The notes beneath the pieces are model-generated. The model saw only the letters and a program-made list of their open reading frames with translations. It was not told the DNA's origin and ran no database searches. Of a stretch of 64,000 bases of DNA, positions 55,194 through 63,841 are shown in pieces (the stretch's first letter is position 1; every line of letters begins with the position of its first letter). The position numbers were made by a program, and so were the translations under genes. The stretch lies in NCBI GenBank assembly GCA_016865505.2, contig AP025252.1, positions 3,100,001 through 3,164,000 of the forward strand, written 5' to 3'. Source of the DNA: Bryobacterales bacterium F-183. Lineage in GTDB: Bacteria > Acidobacteriota > Terriglobia > Bryobacterales > Bryobacteraceae.

Positions 55194-56228
55194 TTAGTAG
55201 GTGACGCGGGTCCACTTTTTTTGGCGCATGGAGCGGTAGCCGGCGTCGAGGATGCAGTTGACGATGTAGCCGTCTTCGTAGGTTTCGCGTGGCGCTTTGC
55301 CGTCGCGTACGCATTCGACGAAGTGGCGCATTTCGGCCTGGTAGCCGTAGGCGAAGGCTTCTTCGGGTAAGGGGCGAGTCCAGCCGGAGTCGCTGTCGGC
55401 TTTTTCAATGACGTAGCCGGCGCTGCGGGTGGTGAAGGATTGCAAGGGCGTGCCGCGGGTAACGTCGGTGAACAGAGAGCCTTCGGTGCCGTGGATTTCG
55501 TTACGAAGGTCGAGGCCGCCTTTGGTGGTCCAGGAAAGTTCGCAGTGGGCGATGCCGCCGGAGTGGAACTTGAGGAGCAGCAGTGCGTTGTCTTCGCCTT
55601 TGGTCTTGTCTTTGTGTACGAGGTTGGCGCCCCAGGCCATGACTTCGGTGATGGAGTCCTCTTTGCCGAAGAAGTAGCGGGCGGCTTCTACGGTGTGGCA
55701 TGCGAGGTCGTTCATGGCGCCGCCGCCGGTCTTGTCGATGTCCCAGAAGTGAGGGCTGTGAGGTCCGGAATGGGACTCGCGGGAGCGGACCCAGAGTACG
55801 CGGCCGATGCCACCGGCCTCGATGGTTTCGCGAGCTTTGACGACGCAGGGGGAGAAGACTTCTGTCTCGGCATAGCCGTGCATCGCGCCCGACTTCTTTG
55901 CTGCATCCATCATCTGCTTGGCTTCTTTGCGGTCGCGGCCGAGCGGCTTGGTGCAGACCTGATTGCGGCGTGCTTTGGATAGCGCGAGGGACAGCGGCAG
56001 GTGCGATTCGTTGGGGGTCGCGATGATGTAGAGATGGATGTCGTCGCGGGCGATGAGCGAGTCCACGTCGGTGGTGCTGGTGGGGATGTTCCAGCGGTCG
56101 CCGAAGGTTTTGGCGCGCTTTTTGTTGCGCGAGTAGTTGGCGACCACGCGATGGCCGTTGACGTTGGCGAGACCCTGCATGTAGAACTCGGCGACGAAGC
56201 CGGAACCGAGGATCGCGATGTTCACCAT
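55194..56228 (-). CDS. Gfo/Idh/MocA-family oxidoreductase
   Basis: A 344-residue sugar- or inositol-type dehydrogenase. The Rossmann motif is NIAILGSGFVAEFYMQGLA; the conserved Lys lies in QVCTKPLGRDRKEAKQM, and GGGAMNDLACHTVEAARYF carries the family's substrate-site Asp and His. It oxidises or reduces a sugar derivative; the exact one is not deducible. It sits 6 nt after the SIS gene and 3 nt before the SDR gene. Confidence 0.9.
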   Translation of the reverse strand: MVNIAILGSGFVAEFYMQGLANVNGHRVVANYSRNKKRAKTFGDRWNIPTSTTDVDSLIARDDIHLYIIATPNESHLPLSLALSKARRNQVCTKPLGRDRKEAKQMMDAAKKSGAMHGYAETEVFSPCVVKARETIEAGGIGRVLWVRSRESHSGPHSPHFWDIDKTGGGAMNDLACHTVEAARYFFGKEDSITEVMAWGANLVHKDKTKGEDNALLLLKFHSGGIAHCELSWTTKGGLDLRNEIHGTEGSLFTDVTRGTPLQSFTTRSAGYVIEKADSDSGWTRPLPEEAFAYGYQAEMRHFVECVRDGKAPRETYEDGYIVNCILDAGYRSMRQKKWTRVTY

Positions 56229-56234
56229 GTTGGC

Positions 56235-57008
56235 TTACTCCTCATAGAGGTGCCGCAGAGAAACGCGGTATGCCTCATAGAAACGATCGAGTTGTTCGGC
56301 GGCACTGGTGTTGCCGACAAATTGATGAGAGGGTAGCAAGACGGGCTTGTAGCCTTTGGCCAGCAGGCGTTCGGCAGTCTCGCAGCGTAGCATGTTGATG
56401 ATCATGCCGCCGGTGACGGTGGAGGTCGGGCCGGTGCGCCATTCGAGGCCTGGAAGTTCGACGACACAGTCCCCGGGCGGGCACTGGTTGTCGATCACGA
56501 TGTCGGCGTAATCGATGAGCTTTTTGCCGGAGGAGTGTCCGGAAGGGGCGTTCTCGCAGTGTTTGCGGGCAACAATGGCGATGACCGGTAGACCTCGCCG
56601 CTGTGCGCCTGCGGCCATTTCGACGATCACGGGCCGGATGCCGGAGGTGGAGATGACGATAAACGCGTCGTTGGGGCCGAACTTGAAGCCCTTCAGGATT
56701 TCTTCTGAATAGCCTTCGTACTTTTCGAGATGGAGCGGCGCGCGGAGGCCGTTCATCCCGATGATGTTGGCGTGATTCGAGAGGGCGAGTTCCGCCATCG
56801 CGACCCAACCGGCGTAGCAGCCTTGGCGCGGGGTCATCTCCTCGCACATCATGCGGGAGTGGCCGTTGCCGAATAGGAAGATCAGGCCACCTTTGGAGAT
56901 ACGGTCGGCGCAGAGTTCGGCGGCCTTGACGATGTTGTCGCGCTCGTTGCGGTACAGCGATTCAACGAGTGCGGTAGTGCGTTCAAAGTAAGTATCGAGG
57001 GCGCTCAT
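56235..57008 (-). CDS. SIS-domain phosphosugar-binding protein (UPF0309-like)
   Basis: A 257-residue protein with a sugar-isomerase fold: GGLIFLFGNGHSRMMCEEM and NDAFIVISTSGIRPVIVEMA carry the phosphosugar-binding Ser/Thr loops. It resembles the UPF0309 group, whose reaction is not established. It overlaps the DeoR-type regulator by 4 nt, pointing to metabolism of a phosphorylated sugar together with the divergent ROK kinase. Confidence 0.85.
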   Translation of the reverse strand: MSALDTYFERTTALVESLYRNERDNIVKAAELCADRISKGGLIFLFGNGHSRMMCEEMTPRQGCYAGWVAMAELALSNHANIIGMNGLRAPLHLEKYEGYSEEILKGFKFGPNDAFIVISTSGIRPVIVEMAAGAQRRGLPVIAIVARKHCENAPSGHSSGKKLIDYADIVIDNQCPPGDCVVELPGLEWRTGPTSTVTGGMIINMLRCETAERLLAKGYKPVLLPSHQFVGNTSAAEQLDRFYEAYRVSLRHLYEE

Positions 57009-57781
57009 ATGCGTTGGATCTGCGCTCCCAGCTTGCGGTAGGGCGCGAGTTTGCGTTCGCTGGCGCCTGTGTCGGTGAGGATCAAGTCGACATCCTTGAG
57101 GCCGCAGATGAAGTTGTTGGCGACGATCGAAAACTTGGTGTGATCGGCGACCACGATCTTGCGGCGGGATTGCTTCAGTAGAACTCTGTTGATGGCGGCT
57201 TCCTCGGGGTGCGAGTCCGTGAGGCCCCGTTCGGGGTGGATGCCGGTGACGGACATGAACACCTGGTCAAAATACATTTCGCGGATGGCGGCGAGAGTGT
57301 TGGGTCCGGCGAGGGAGAACCAGCCACCGTGCAGGAAGCCGCCGGTGACGAAGATCTTGATGTCGTCGCGACGGGCGAGTTCGAGCGCGATGTTCAGGGT
57401 GTTGGTGACGACCGTGACCTTCTCAAGCGGAGGCAGAGATCGCGCAATGTGGGTGGTTGTGGTGCCGGCGGCGAGAGCGATGGTCTGGCCGGGCTTGATG
57501 AGGCGGGCGGCGGCGATGCCGATGCGCTTTTTCTCATCCACCATGCGGCGGATCTGTTCCTGAAAGGAGGAATCCTGCCGGAAGGATTCGTGTACGACGG
57601 GTTCGACGGCTACGGCTGAGCCGTGTTCGCGTTTGAGCAAGCCTCGGCGTTCGAGTTCGCTGAGGTCGCGCCGGATGGTGGCGGCAGAGGTCTGCAGTTT
57701 GGTGGCGAGCTTATCCACCGAGACACGGCCAGTGCGGTGGACAGTTTCGAGAATTAACGTAACTCGGGATTCCGGAGTCAT
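57005..57781 (-). CDS. DeoR/GlpR-family transcriptional regulator
   Basis: A 258-residue regulator. The N-terminal helix-turn-helix (VSVDKLATKLQTSAATIRRD, then LSELERRGLLKREHG) and the C-terminal DeoR sensor domain (IALAAGTTTTHIARSLPPLE) are both clear. Such proteins respond to sugar phosphates. It is the first gene of the six-gene operon and probably represses it and the divergent ROK kinase. Confidence 0.92.
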   Translation of the reverse strand: MTPESRVTLILETVHRTGRVSVDKLATKLQTSAATIRRDLSELERRGLLKREHGSAVAVEPVVHESFRQDSSFQEQIRRMVDEKKRIGIAAARLIKPGQTIALAAGTTTTHIARSLPPLEKVTVVTNTLNIALELARRDDIKIFVTGGFLHGGWFSLAGPNTLAAIREMYFDQVFMSVTGIHPERGLTDSHPEEAAINRVLLKQSRRKIVVADHTKFSIVANNFICGLKDVDLILTDTGASERKLAPYRKLGAQIQRI

Positions 57782-57807
57782 CGGGTTTGGGGGTCCAGTG
57801 TAAGCAA

Positions 57808-57857
57808 CGTTGTACCAACGATACAGGAAGATTCGTGCTCATTTCAACGCGAAATGA
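57808..57857. promoter_or_regulatory. Two inverted repeats between the DeoR operon and the ROK kinase
   Basis: CGTTG-TAC-CAACG (57808-57820) and TCATTTC-N5-GAAATGA (57839-57857) are perfect inverted repeats inside the 122-nt divergent intergenic region. Either may be the DeoR operator controlling both directions. Confidence 0.45.
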
Positions 57858-57903
57858 ACACGGCCTGTGCTTAGATGACGATTCGGTTACCCTGTGCAGG
57901 TAC

Positions 57904-58818
57904 ATGCCAGTCCTAGGAATTGACATTGGCGGGACCCAGATCAAGGCGGGTCTTGTTTCGGATGAAGGTACGGTGCTGCGGGCGGAAAAGGTTCCGACAC
58001 CGGGTACGCTGGAGGCGTTCGGCGCAGCGCTGCGCGCGGTTGTGGAACGACTGCTCGAGGGTGTCGGCAGCGTTGCGGGCGTGGGGATCGGATGTAAGGG
58101 CGTGATCCATCCAACTGATACGACGGTGATCACGTCGCCGGGGCCGATCCGGTATCTGGATGGGACGAAGCTGTCTTCGTTCTTTCCCGACGGTACGCGA
58201 GTGGTGGCCGACAACGATGCGCGTGTCGCTTTGGCGGGCGAGATCGTGTGGGGCGCGGCGAAGGGATGTACGGATGCGCTGATGCTGACCTTGGGTACTG
58301 GCGTTGGCGGGGGGATTCTGTCCGATGGCAAGATCCTGCGCGGGGCGACGGGGATCGCGGGGCACTTGGGACATTACACGGTGGAGCGCGACGGGCAGCT
58401 TTGTATCTGCGGGAATCGTGGCTGTGTGGAGACGATTTTTTCTGCGCGGTCCATTGAGAGCGAGGCTGCGGCGGTGCTGCATCGCGCGGCGAAGACGTCG
58501 ATGCCTGCGGGCGCGACGTGCCGTGAGGTGTTTGAACATGCAAAGGCCGGCGATGCGGCCGCACAGATGATTATCGATGGCGGGGTGTCGAAACTGGCCG
58601 GGGCGATTGCGGGGATGTTTCTGATGTTTGACCCGCAGGTGATGATTATCGGCGGGCAGGTGGCACAGGCTGGGGATCAGATCTTTGTGCCGCTGCGGGA
58701 GCAGGTACACGCCAGGACGCGGGAGTTCCTGGCGCGTGAGATTCCGATTGTGCCCTCGCAGGTGGCGGATTCCACCGGCGTGCTAGGCGCGGCAGCGGTG
58801 TTACTTTACCAGTTCTAG
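57904..58818 (+). CDS. ROK-family sugar kinase
   Basis: A 304-residue cytoplasmic kinase. The ATP motif LGIDIGGTQIKAGLVSDEG starts at residue 4, LTLGTGVGGGILSDGK follows, and the ROK zinc motif is CICGNRGCVE near residue 165. The typical substrates are glucose, ManNAc or other hexoses. It is divergent from the DeoR-SIS-dehydrogenase operon and is its likely kinase. It overlaps the convergent CBM9-like gene by 18 nt. Confidence 0.88.
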   Translation: MPVLGIDIGGTQIKAGLVSDEGTVLRAEKVPTPGTLEAFGAALRAVVERLLEGVGSVAGVGIGCKGVIHPTDTTVITSPGPIRYLDGTKLSSFFPDGTRVVADNDARVALAGEIVWGAAKGCTDALMLTLGTGVGGGILSDGKILRGATGIAGHLGHYTVERDGQLCICGNRGCVETIFSARSIESEAAAVLHRAAKTSMPAGATCREVFEHAKAGDAAAQMIIDGGVSKLAGAIAGMFLMFDPQVMIIGGQVAQAGDQIFVPLREQVHARTREFLAREIPIVPSQVADSTGVLGAAAVLLYQF

Positions 58819-59478
58819 AATTCCGAACTTCGAGGGCGTGTGGTACGACGGGCTATCGACCTGGCGCCAGGCGAAGAACTTGCGGTTTGGCGGGGCGTCC
58901 TCAATACGGTAGAAGTTGGTGCGGAACTTGGTGCCTGCGGCAACCTTGTCCGTGGTGATAGATGAGATGGGGATGCGGAAGAGGCCGTACCAGATCTTGT
59001 TCTGCTTGTCGATCTTGGCGTTGGTCTTGTAGCCGGAGTTCCACTCGATCAGCGTTTTCTTTTCGTCGCGGCGGATGTCAAGGTCGACCCATTCGTTTTG
59101 CGGCGAGACCTGGAACTCGCGGTAGCGCTCGATGTTCTGGAAGTCGGCGCCGATGAACATTTCACAGACGTCCCAATCCCAAAGCTTGTTGGTGTCGGCG
59201 GTGGTCTGCGGGTCCGGCTTCAGGTACATGTTTTCGTACGGCGCGACGTATAAGACCCAGAGATTGTCTTTGGTCCAGCGGACGCGGACTTCTGTGGGCT
59301 TGTGCGGGTGCTGTTCGCCGCGGGGACCTTTATTGAAGCTTGCGACTTCGGTTTGGGCCCAAAACTTGGACTTAGGGTTGAGGTCGTCGAGCTTGCCTTC
59401 GGACTTGGCGAAGGAGGCGGTGAGCACGCCGTCTGCGGAAAGCAGGGTGGCGGCGGCCAGTAGGAGTACGGGTGTCAT
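58801..59478 (-). CDS. Exported CBM9-like protein
   Basis: A 225-residue protein with signal peptide TPVLLLAAATLLSADGVLTA. The mature part has the carbohydrate-binding-module-9-like pattern (VRVRWTKDNLWVLYVAPYEN, WDVCEMFIGADF, EFQVSPQNEWVDLDI, WYGLFRIPISSI). Such domains occur alone in acidobacteria and may bind or process carbohydrates; no catalytic site is visible. The start overlaps the GNAT stop by 4 nt. Confidence 0.75.
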   Translation of the reverse strand: MTPVLLLAAATLLSADGVLTASFAKSEGKLDDLNPKSKFWAQTEVASFNKGPRGEQHPHKPTEVRVRWTKDNLWVLYVAPYENMYLKPDPQTTADTNKLWDWDVCEMFIGADFQNIERYREFQVSPQNEWVDLDIRRDEKKTLIEWNSGYKTNAKIDKQNKIWYGLFRIPISSITTDKVAAGTKFRTNFYRIEDAPPNRKFFAWRQVDSPSYHTPSKFGILELVK

Positions 59479-60155
59479 GATTTGAGTCGTTCCAGCGTGT
59501 AACGGCCAGTGCTCCCATCATAATCAGTCACGATGTAGCCGGCGGCCATCCGCGATTGGAATTCGGCGCGGGTATGTTCTCGCCAGGTCCATTGTTCGTC
59601 GCGGGGGAGCGAGTCGATGTCGCGGGGGATTTCGATGTACGCCGGGTCTGTGCCTTGCGGTTTGGGTTGGTTGAGGAGCCAGGTGACCCAGAGGCGGTCC
59701 GTACCGGTGCCGTGGAGAAAGCTGGAGGTGGATTCGCCGTAGAAGTTGATGCGGTACTCGTCGCAGATGACGCCGAGTTTGCGGAAGTTGAAGTGGGCGT
59801 TACGGGAGCGGAGGGGGTCGAAGGTCCATGTAATACGGTCGACACCCATGGCGAGTACGCGGTCACGCTGGGCGAGTTTGAGCTGGTGGCCGACGCCTTT
59901 GTCGCGGTAACTGTCTTTGATTGCCAGCATGTCGGAGTGGACCTCGCGATGGCCTTGGCGGAAGCCGGCAAAGCCGCTGGAGAAGCCGACCAAGGTGCCG
60001 CCGTCAAACGCGCCTAGGAGGACACCGCCGATTTCGAGGGCGACGCGGAATACGCCGCCGTTGACGATGTCGAGGTCCGAAAAGCCCCAGACCTCGCGCT
60101 GCATGTCCTCGACGGCGGTGAAGTCCTCTGTGGTGTGCAAGTCGCGGATCTGCAT
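59475..60155 (-). CDS. GNAT-family acetyltransferase
   Basis: A 226-residue protein with GNAT features: residues 1-60 (VEDMQREVWGFSDLDIVNGG), the acetyl-CoA loop region IKDSYRDKGVGHQLKLAQRD, and ITWTFDPLRSRNAHFNFRKL, a pattern of the COG3375 group. The substrate is unknown. It is divergent from miaB and overlaps the CBM9-like gene. Confidence 0.8.
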   Translation of the reverse strand: MQIRDLHTTEDFTAVEDMQREVWGFSDLDIVNGGVFRVALEIGGVLLGAFDGGTLVGFSSGFAGFRQGHREVHSDMLAIKDSYRDKGVGHQLKLAQRDRVLAMGVDRITWTFDPLRSRNAHFNFRKLGVICDEYRINFYGESTSSFLHGTGTDRLWVTWLLNQPKPQGTDPAYIEIPRDIDSLPRDEQWTWREHTRAEFQSRMAAGYIVTDYDGSTGRYTLERLKS

Positions 60156-60216
60156 GGCGGGCAGGACTCAGGGTACCAATCCGCGGATATCGTCTGGATA
60201 CAATGAAGACAGCGGA

Positions 60217-61530
60217 ATGAAGAAGTTCTACATCGAAACGTTTGGCTGCCAGATGAACGTTCACGACTCCGAAAAGGTGATCGGGACGCTGGTGACGGAC
60301 GGTTACAAACAGGTCGAGACGTTCGAAGAGGCGGATCTTGTCCTGTACAACACCTGTTCGATTCGCGATAAGGCGGAGCAGAAGGTGTTCAACCGTCTGC
60401 AGAACTTCAAGAAGGCCGGCAAGGGCAAGACGTTTGCCGTGATCGGGTGTGTGGCGCAGCAGGAAGGCGAGAAAATCTTCGAAAAAGCGCCGCATGTGAG
60501 CCTGGTGGCAGGGTCGGCAAGTTACGGCAAGCTGTCACAACTGCTGGTGCAGATCGAGAAGGGTGACAAGCGCGTTACGGGTTTGACCTTTGACGCCAAT
60601 GAGGCGTTTGAGACGCCGATGACGCGTCGCGACAATCCGCATCGGGCGTATATCACGATCATTGAAGGTTGCGATAAGAACTGTGCGTACTGCGTGGTGC
60701 CGTTTACGCGCGGACCGGAGCGCAGTCGTACCAGCGAGAGCATCATTCGCGAGGCGCATGAGATTGTGGCGATGGGCTACACGGAGGTCCAGTTGCTGGG
60801 CCAGAATGTGAACAGCTATCGCGATCCTTCGCCCGCGGGGTACAACTTTGCGCAGATCCTGCGAGCTGTGGCGGAGGTGCCGGGCATGCGCCGGGTGCGC
60901 TTTACGACGTCGCATCCGCGGGACTTTGGGAAAGACATCGTAGATGTGATCGCTGACAATCCCGTGATCTGCAACCACGTACATTTGCCGGTACAATCCG
61001 GGTCCAGCCGGGTTTTGGAAGGTATGCTGCGGTCGTACACGCGGGATGAGTACATGCGGCGGATCGACTGGATGAAGAACTGTGGACAGGACATCGCGCT
61101 GACCACCGACATCATTGTCGGGTTCCCCGGGGAGACCGAAGCCGACTTTGAGCAGACCCTTTCGCTGCTCGATGAGGTGGAGTATGATTCGGTCTTCAGT
61201 TTCAAGTACTCGAAGCGGCCGAATACGCCGGCGTTGAGCTTGGACGATCACATGGACGAGGACGAGAAGAGCCGCCGCTTGTCGATTTTGCAGGAGCATC
61301 AGCGGCAGATCCAGATTCGGCGTAACGCCGGATATGTGGGCAGAGTCGAAGAAGTACTTGTGGAGGGCTTTAACAAGGCTACGGGCCAGTGGATCGGCCG
61401 CACGGGACAGAACAAAACACTGAACTTTCTGCATCATTCCGGCGATGAGAACCTTACGGGGACTTATCTGCATGCGCGCGTGACGCGATCTGGTCCCAAC
61501 TCGTTGACGGGCGAGAGCGTCGTTCAGTAG
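60217..61530 (+). CDS. miaB: tRNA-2-methylthio-N6-dimethylallyladenosine synthase MiaB
   Basis: MiaB adds a methylthio group to i6A37 of tRNAs. The 437-residue protein has the N-terminal UPF0004 domain with Cys in ETFGCQMN, YNTCSIRD and IGCVAQQ, the radical SAM motif CDKNCAYCVVP (CxxxCxxC), and a C-terminal TRAM domain. The MiaB type rather than RimO or MtaB is supported by LLGQNVNSY and VRFTTSHPRDF. The ATG at 60217 follows TACAAT by 12 nt. The DUF151 gene lies 31 nt downstream. Confidence 0.94.
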   Translation: MKKFYIETFGCQMNVHDSEKVIGTLVTDGYKQVETFEEADLVLYNTCSIRDKAEQKVFNRLQNFKKAGKGKTFAVIGCVAQQEGEKIFEKAPHVSLVAGSASYGKLSQLLVQIEKGDKRVTGLTFDANEAFETPMTRRDNPHRAYITIIEGCDKNCAYCVVPFTRGPERSRTSESIIREAHEIVAMGYTEVQLLGQNVNSYRDPSPAGYNFAQILRAVAEVPGMRRVRFTTSHPRDFGKDIVDVIADNPVICNHVHLPVQSGSSRVLEGMLRSYTRDEYMRRIDWMKNCGQDIALTTDIIVGFPGETEADFEQTLSLLDEVEYDSVFSFKYSKRPNTPALSLDDHMDEDEKSRRLSILQEHQRQIQIRRNAGYVGRVEEVLVEGFNKATGQWIGRTGQNKTLNFLHHSGDENLTGTYLHARVTRSGPNSLTGESVVQ

Positions 61531-61561
61531 TAGGGGTAGTGGTGGTAGCGGAGGAGCAAAA

Positions 61562-62047
61562 ATGGAAGTCGAAATGAAGATCCGGGGGCTGATGATGGAC
61601 CCCGTTACGAATATGCCGATCGTGGTACTGAAGGACCTCAGCGGCAATAGCATCCTCCCGATCTGGGTCGGCATCTACGAGGCCAATGCGATTGCGTTGG
61701 AGATTGAAAAGGTGAGTACACCTAGGCCGATGACCCATGACCTGATCAAACTTTTGTTGATGGGTTTGGAAACGGGTGTCCGCAAGGTGGTGGTGAACGA
61801 CCTGAAGGACGACACCTTCTTTGCGGTGATCTGGCTGGAGAAGGAAGGGCAACTCATCAGCATCGATTCGCGGCCGAGCGACGCTCTGGCGATCGCGCTG
61901 CGGCTGGATTGCCCGATTTACGTGGAAGAGACGGTACTCAAGACCTCGAAGGCGGCCAACGCGGTGTCGGACAAGGTGAACAGCGACGAGATGCGCAAGT
62001 GGCTGGAAAACCTGCCCGATGAGGACATGGGCCGCTACAAGATGTAG
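61562..62047 (+). CDS. Bifunctional nuclease family protein (DUF151)
   Basis: A 161-residue protein with the DUF151 pattern: MDPVTNMPIVVLKDLSGNS, LPIWVGIYEANAIALEIEKV, PRPMTHDLIKLLLMGL, and SIDSRPSDALAIALRLDCPI. Plant and bacterial homologues were reported to have nuclease activity; the physiological role here is open. It sits between miaB and a small gene 2 nt downstream, probably in one transcript. Confidence 0.9.
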   Translation: MEVEMKIRGLMMDPVTNMPIVVLKDLSGNSILPIWVGIYEANAIALEIEKVSTPRPMTHDLIKLLLMGLETGVRKVVVNDLKDDTFFAVIWLEKEGQLISIDSRPSDALAIALRLDCPIYVEETVLKTSKAANAVSDKVNSDEMRKWLENLPDEDMGRYKM

Positions 62048-62049
62048 GC

Positions 62050-62352
62050 ATGCTGGACAAGTTGCAGCGGTTAGTGGATGCCGGGATCGAACTGGTTCCG
62101 GCGGTTGAGATCACCACACACTTTATCTTTCAGCGGGACGGGTTTGCGGCTCTGGTGGAGCGGCGCGGCGACGGCTTTGGCGGCATCGGGTCATCCGGAT
62201 TGCTGACGACCGAGGCTGGACTGGCGATGCTGGTGTGGCGCGGCGAGCAGGCGCACTTTGTGGGGCGCGGGTACGACCGTCCGGCTACGGATGAGGAAGT
62301 ACAGAAACTGCGCGCGTTCTCGGCGGACTTGACGGCTGCGCTTACTTCTTGA
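62050..62352 (+). CDS. Small hypothetical protein
   Basis: A 100-residue cytoplasmic protein of unknown function, starting 2 nt after the DUF151 stop. It has a helix (LDKLQRLVDAGIELVPAVEI), a beta-like region (FAALVERRGDGFGGIGSSGL), and a C-terminal helix (DEEVQKLRAFSADLTAAL). No conserved catalytic motif was found. It overlaps a convergent small gene by 11 nt. Confidence 0.62.
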   Translation: MLDKLQRLVDAGIELVPAVEITTHFIFQRDGFAALVERRGDGFGGIGSSGLLTTEAGLAMLVWRGEQAHFVGRGYDRPATDEEVQKLRAFSADLTAALTS

Positions 62353-62569
62353 ATTTCTTCGGCTTCTTAAACTTCGGTACACCCTGGCGCTTCATCTTGG
62401 CGGGCTTGAGTTCGCGCGGCTTGCCGTCGTAGTGCGAGACCTGTCGCGACTGCGGCTTTTGCTGCGTTTTGGCGCCTTGCGGCATCTCGACAATCTCAAA
62501 ACCCTGTTCCTGCAATTGCTTGCTGGGCTGATCTTGAAAGGTCAACAGGAGTGCGATTGCGTACATCAT
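62342..62569 (-). CDS. Small exported Lys-rich protein
   Basis: A 75-residue protein: a short hydrophobic start (MMYAIALLLTFQ) and a basic tail rich in Lys, Pro and Gln (KPAKMKRQGVPKFKKPKKFK), suggesting export and binding to anionic polymers or RNA. It starts at the adjacent ATG codons at 62569 or 62566 and has no partner genes. The frame continues upstream antisense to the next gene, but that part is not credible. Existence is uncertain. Confidence 0.45.
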   Translation of the reverse strand: MMYAIALLLTFQDQPSKQLQEQGFEIVEMPQGAKTQQKPQSRQVSHYDGKPRELKPAKMKRQGVPKFKKPKKFKK

Positions 62570-62617
62570 TACCCTTGATAATCGGCTGTAACTGGCGGTG
62601 ACATAATGGCCGAGGCC

Positions 62618-63841
62618 ATGATTTTGCACCGCCGTTCGCTGCTGCTTACCCCGTTTTTGCTCGCTGGACAGACGTCTGTTCCGGTTCGAGCGATTACGAA
62701 GGGTCCGAAGTTCCACTGGTTTGGGTACTACGACAAGCTGCAGATCGATCCTGGCAATCGTCTGGTGTTGGGGAACCAGGTGGATTTTGAACACCGGTCG
62801 CCGGGGGCTGAGGACGTGATCCAGGTCGGGTTCGTGGACACGGCGGGCGGCAAGGATACCTGGCACGAGATCGGGACGACGAGGGCTTGGAACTGGCAGC
62901 AGGGGTGTATGCTGCAGTGGATTCCCGGGTCGCGCGAGGAGGTGCTTTGGAATGATCGTGTGGACGGGCAGTTTGTCGCGCACATCCACAATGTACGGAC
63001 GGGGAAGCGGCGGACGATCGGGTCGCCGGTGTACACGCTGAGTCCTGATGGCAAGTGGGGGCTGGTGTGCGATTTTCCGAGGCTGAATCACACTCGGCCT
63101 GGGTACGGATACGCGGGGCTTGCCGATCCGAATCGCGAGGTAGCGGCGCCGGAGAATAGCGGGATCTGGAAGGTGGATCTTGCCACGGGTAAGCGGCAGC
63201 TTCTGTTTTCGATCGCCGACATCGCGAAGATTCCGAATCGGGAGCCGTATTCGAAGGGCGCGGTCCACTGGTTCAACCATCTGCTGGCATCGCCGGACGG
63301 GAAGCGGTTTATCTTTCTCCATCGCTGGCGCGGGGAGAAGGAGGGTAAGAGCTTTTCGACCCGAATGTTCACGGCCGATTCGAGTGACGGCGGCAAGTTG
63401 TACGTGGCCGATCCGTATGGGAAGACGTCGCACTTTATCTGGCGCGATCCGCAGCATATTGCCGCTTGGGCTTGGCACCCGTCGCATGGGGATAAGTTTT
63501 ATCTGTATCGCGACCGGACCGAGCAGGTGGACGTGATTGGCAAGGATACGATGACCGTGAACGGGCATCTGAGTTATCTGCCGGGCAGGAGATCGCACTG
63601 GATTTTGAACGATACCTATCCCGATAAAGAGCGGATGCAGAATCCGTTTCTGTTCGATACGCGGGATGGGCGGAAGATCGCGCTGGGACGGTTCTTGGCG
63701 CCGCCGGAGTACACGGGGGAGTGGCGCTGCGACACGCATCCGCGGATCAGTCCGGATGGGAATACGGTGATCATCGATTCGGCGCATGGCGGCAATGGCC
63801 GCCAAATGTACGCGATCGATATCGCAGCCTTAACCAGGTAG
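62618..63841 (+). CDS. Exported beta-propeller protein with Tat-like signal
   Basis: A 407-residue protein. The ATG at 62618 gives an N-terminus MILHRRSLLLTPFLLAGQ with RR-SLLL, similar to Tat signals; an ATG at 62606 overlaps the CATAAT box. Repeated blade segments (SPVYTLSPDGKWGLVCDFPR; HLLASPDGKRFIFLHRW; HPRISPDGNTVIIDSAHGG) suggest a TolB-like or oligogalacturonate-lyase-type propeller. The catalytic identity is unclear. It overlaps the convergent fragment at 63830. Confidence 0.72.
   Translation: MILHRRSLLLTPFLLAGQTSVPVRAITKGPKFHWFGYYDKLQIDPGNRLVLGNQVDFEHRSPGAEDVIQVGFVDTAGGKDTWHEIGTTRAWNWQQGCMLQWIPGSREEVLWNDRVDGQFVAHIHNVRTGKRRTIGSPVYTLSPDGKWGLVCDFPRLNHTRPGYGYAGLADPNREVAAPENSGIWKVDLATGKRQLLFSIADIAKIPNREPYSKGAVHWFNHLLASPDGKRFIFLHRWRGEKEGKSFSTRMFTADSSDGGKLYVADPYGKTSHFIWRDPQHIAAWAWHPSHGDKFYLYRDRTEQVDVIGKDTMTVNGHLSYLPGRRSHWILNDTYPDKERMQNPFLFDTRDGRKIALGRFLAPPEYTGEWRCDTHPRISPDGNTVIIDSAHGGNGRQMYAIDIAALTR

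Noticed and set aside
62570-63805. N-terminal part of a 487-codon minus-strand frame
   Set aside because: This part is antisense to the beta-propeller gene. Only the last 75 codons, downstream of two ATG codons at 62569/62566, are plausible as a gene.
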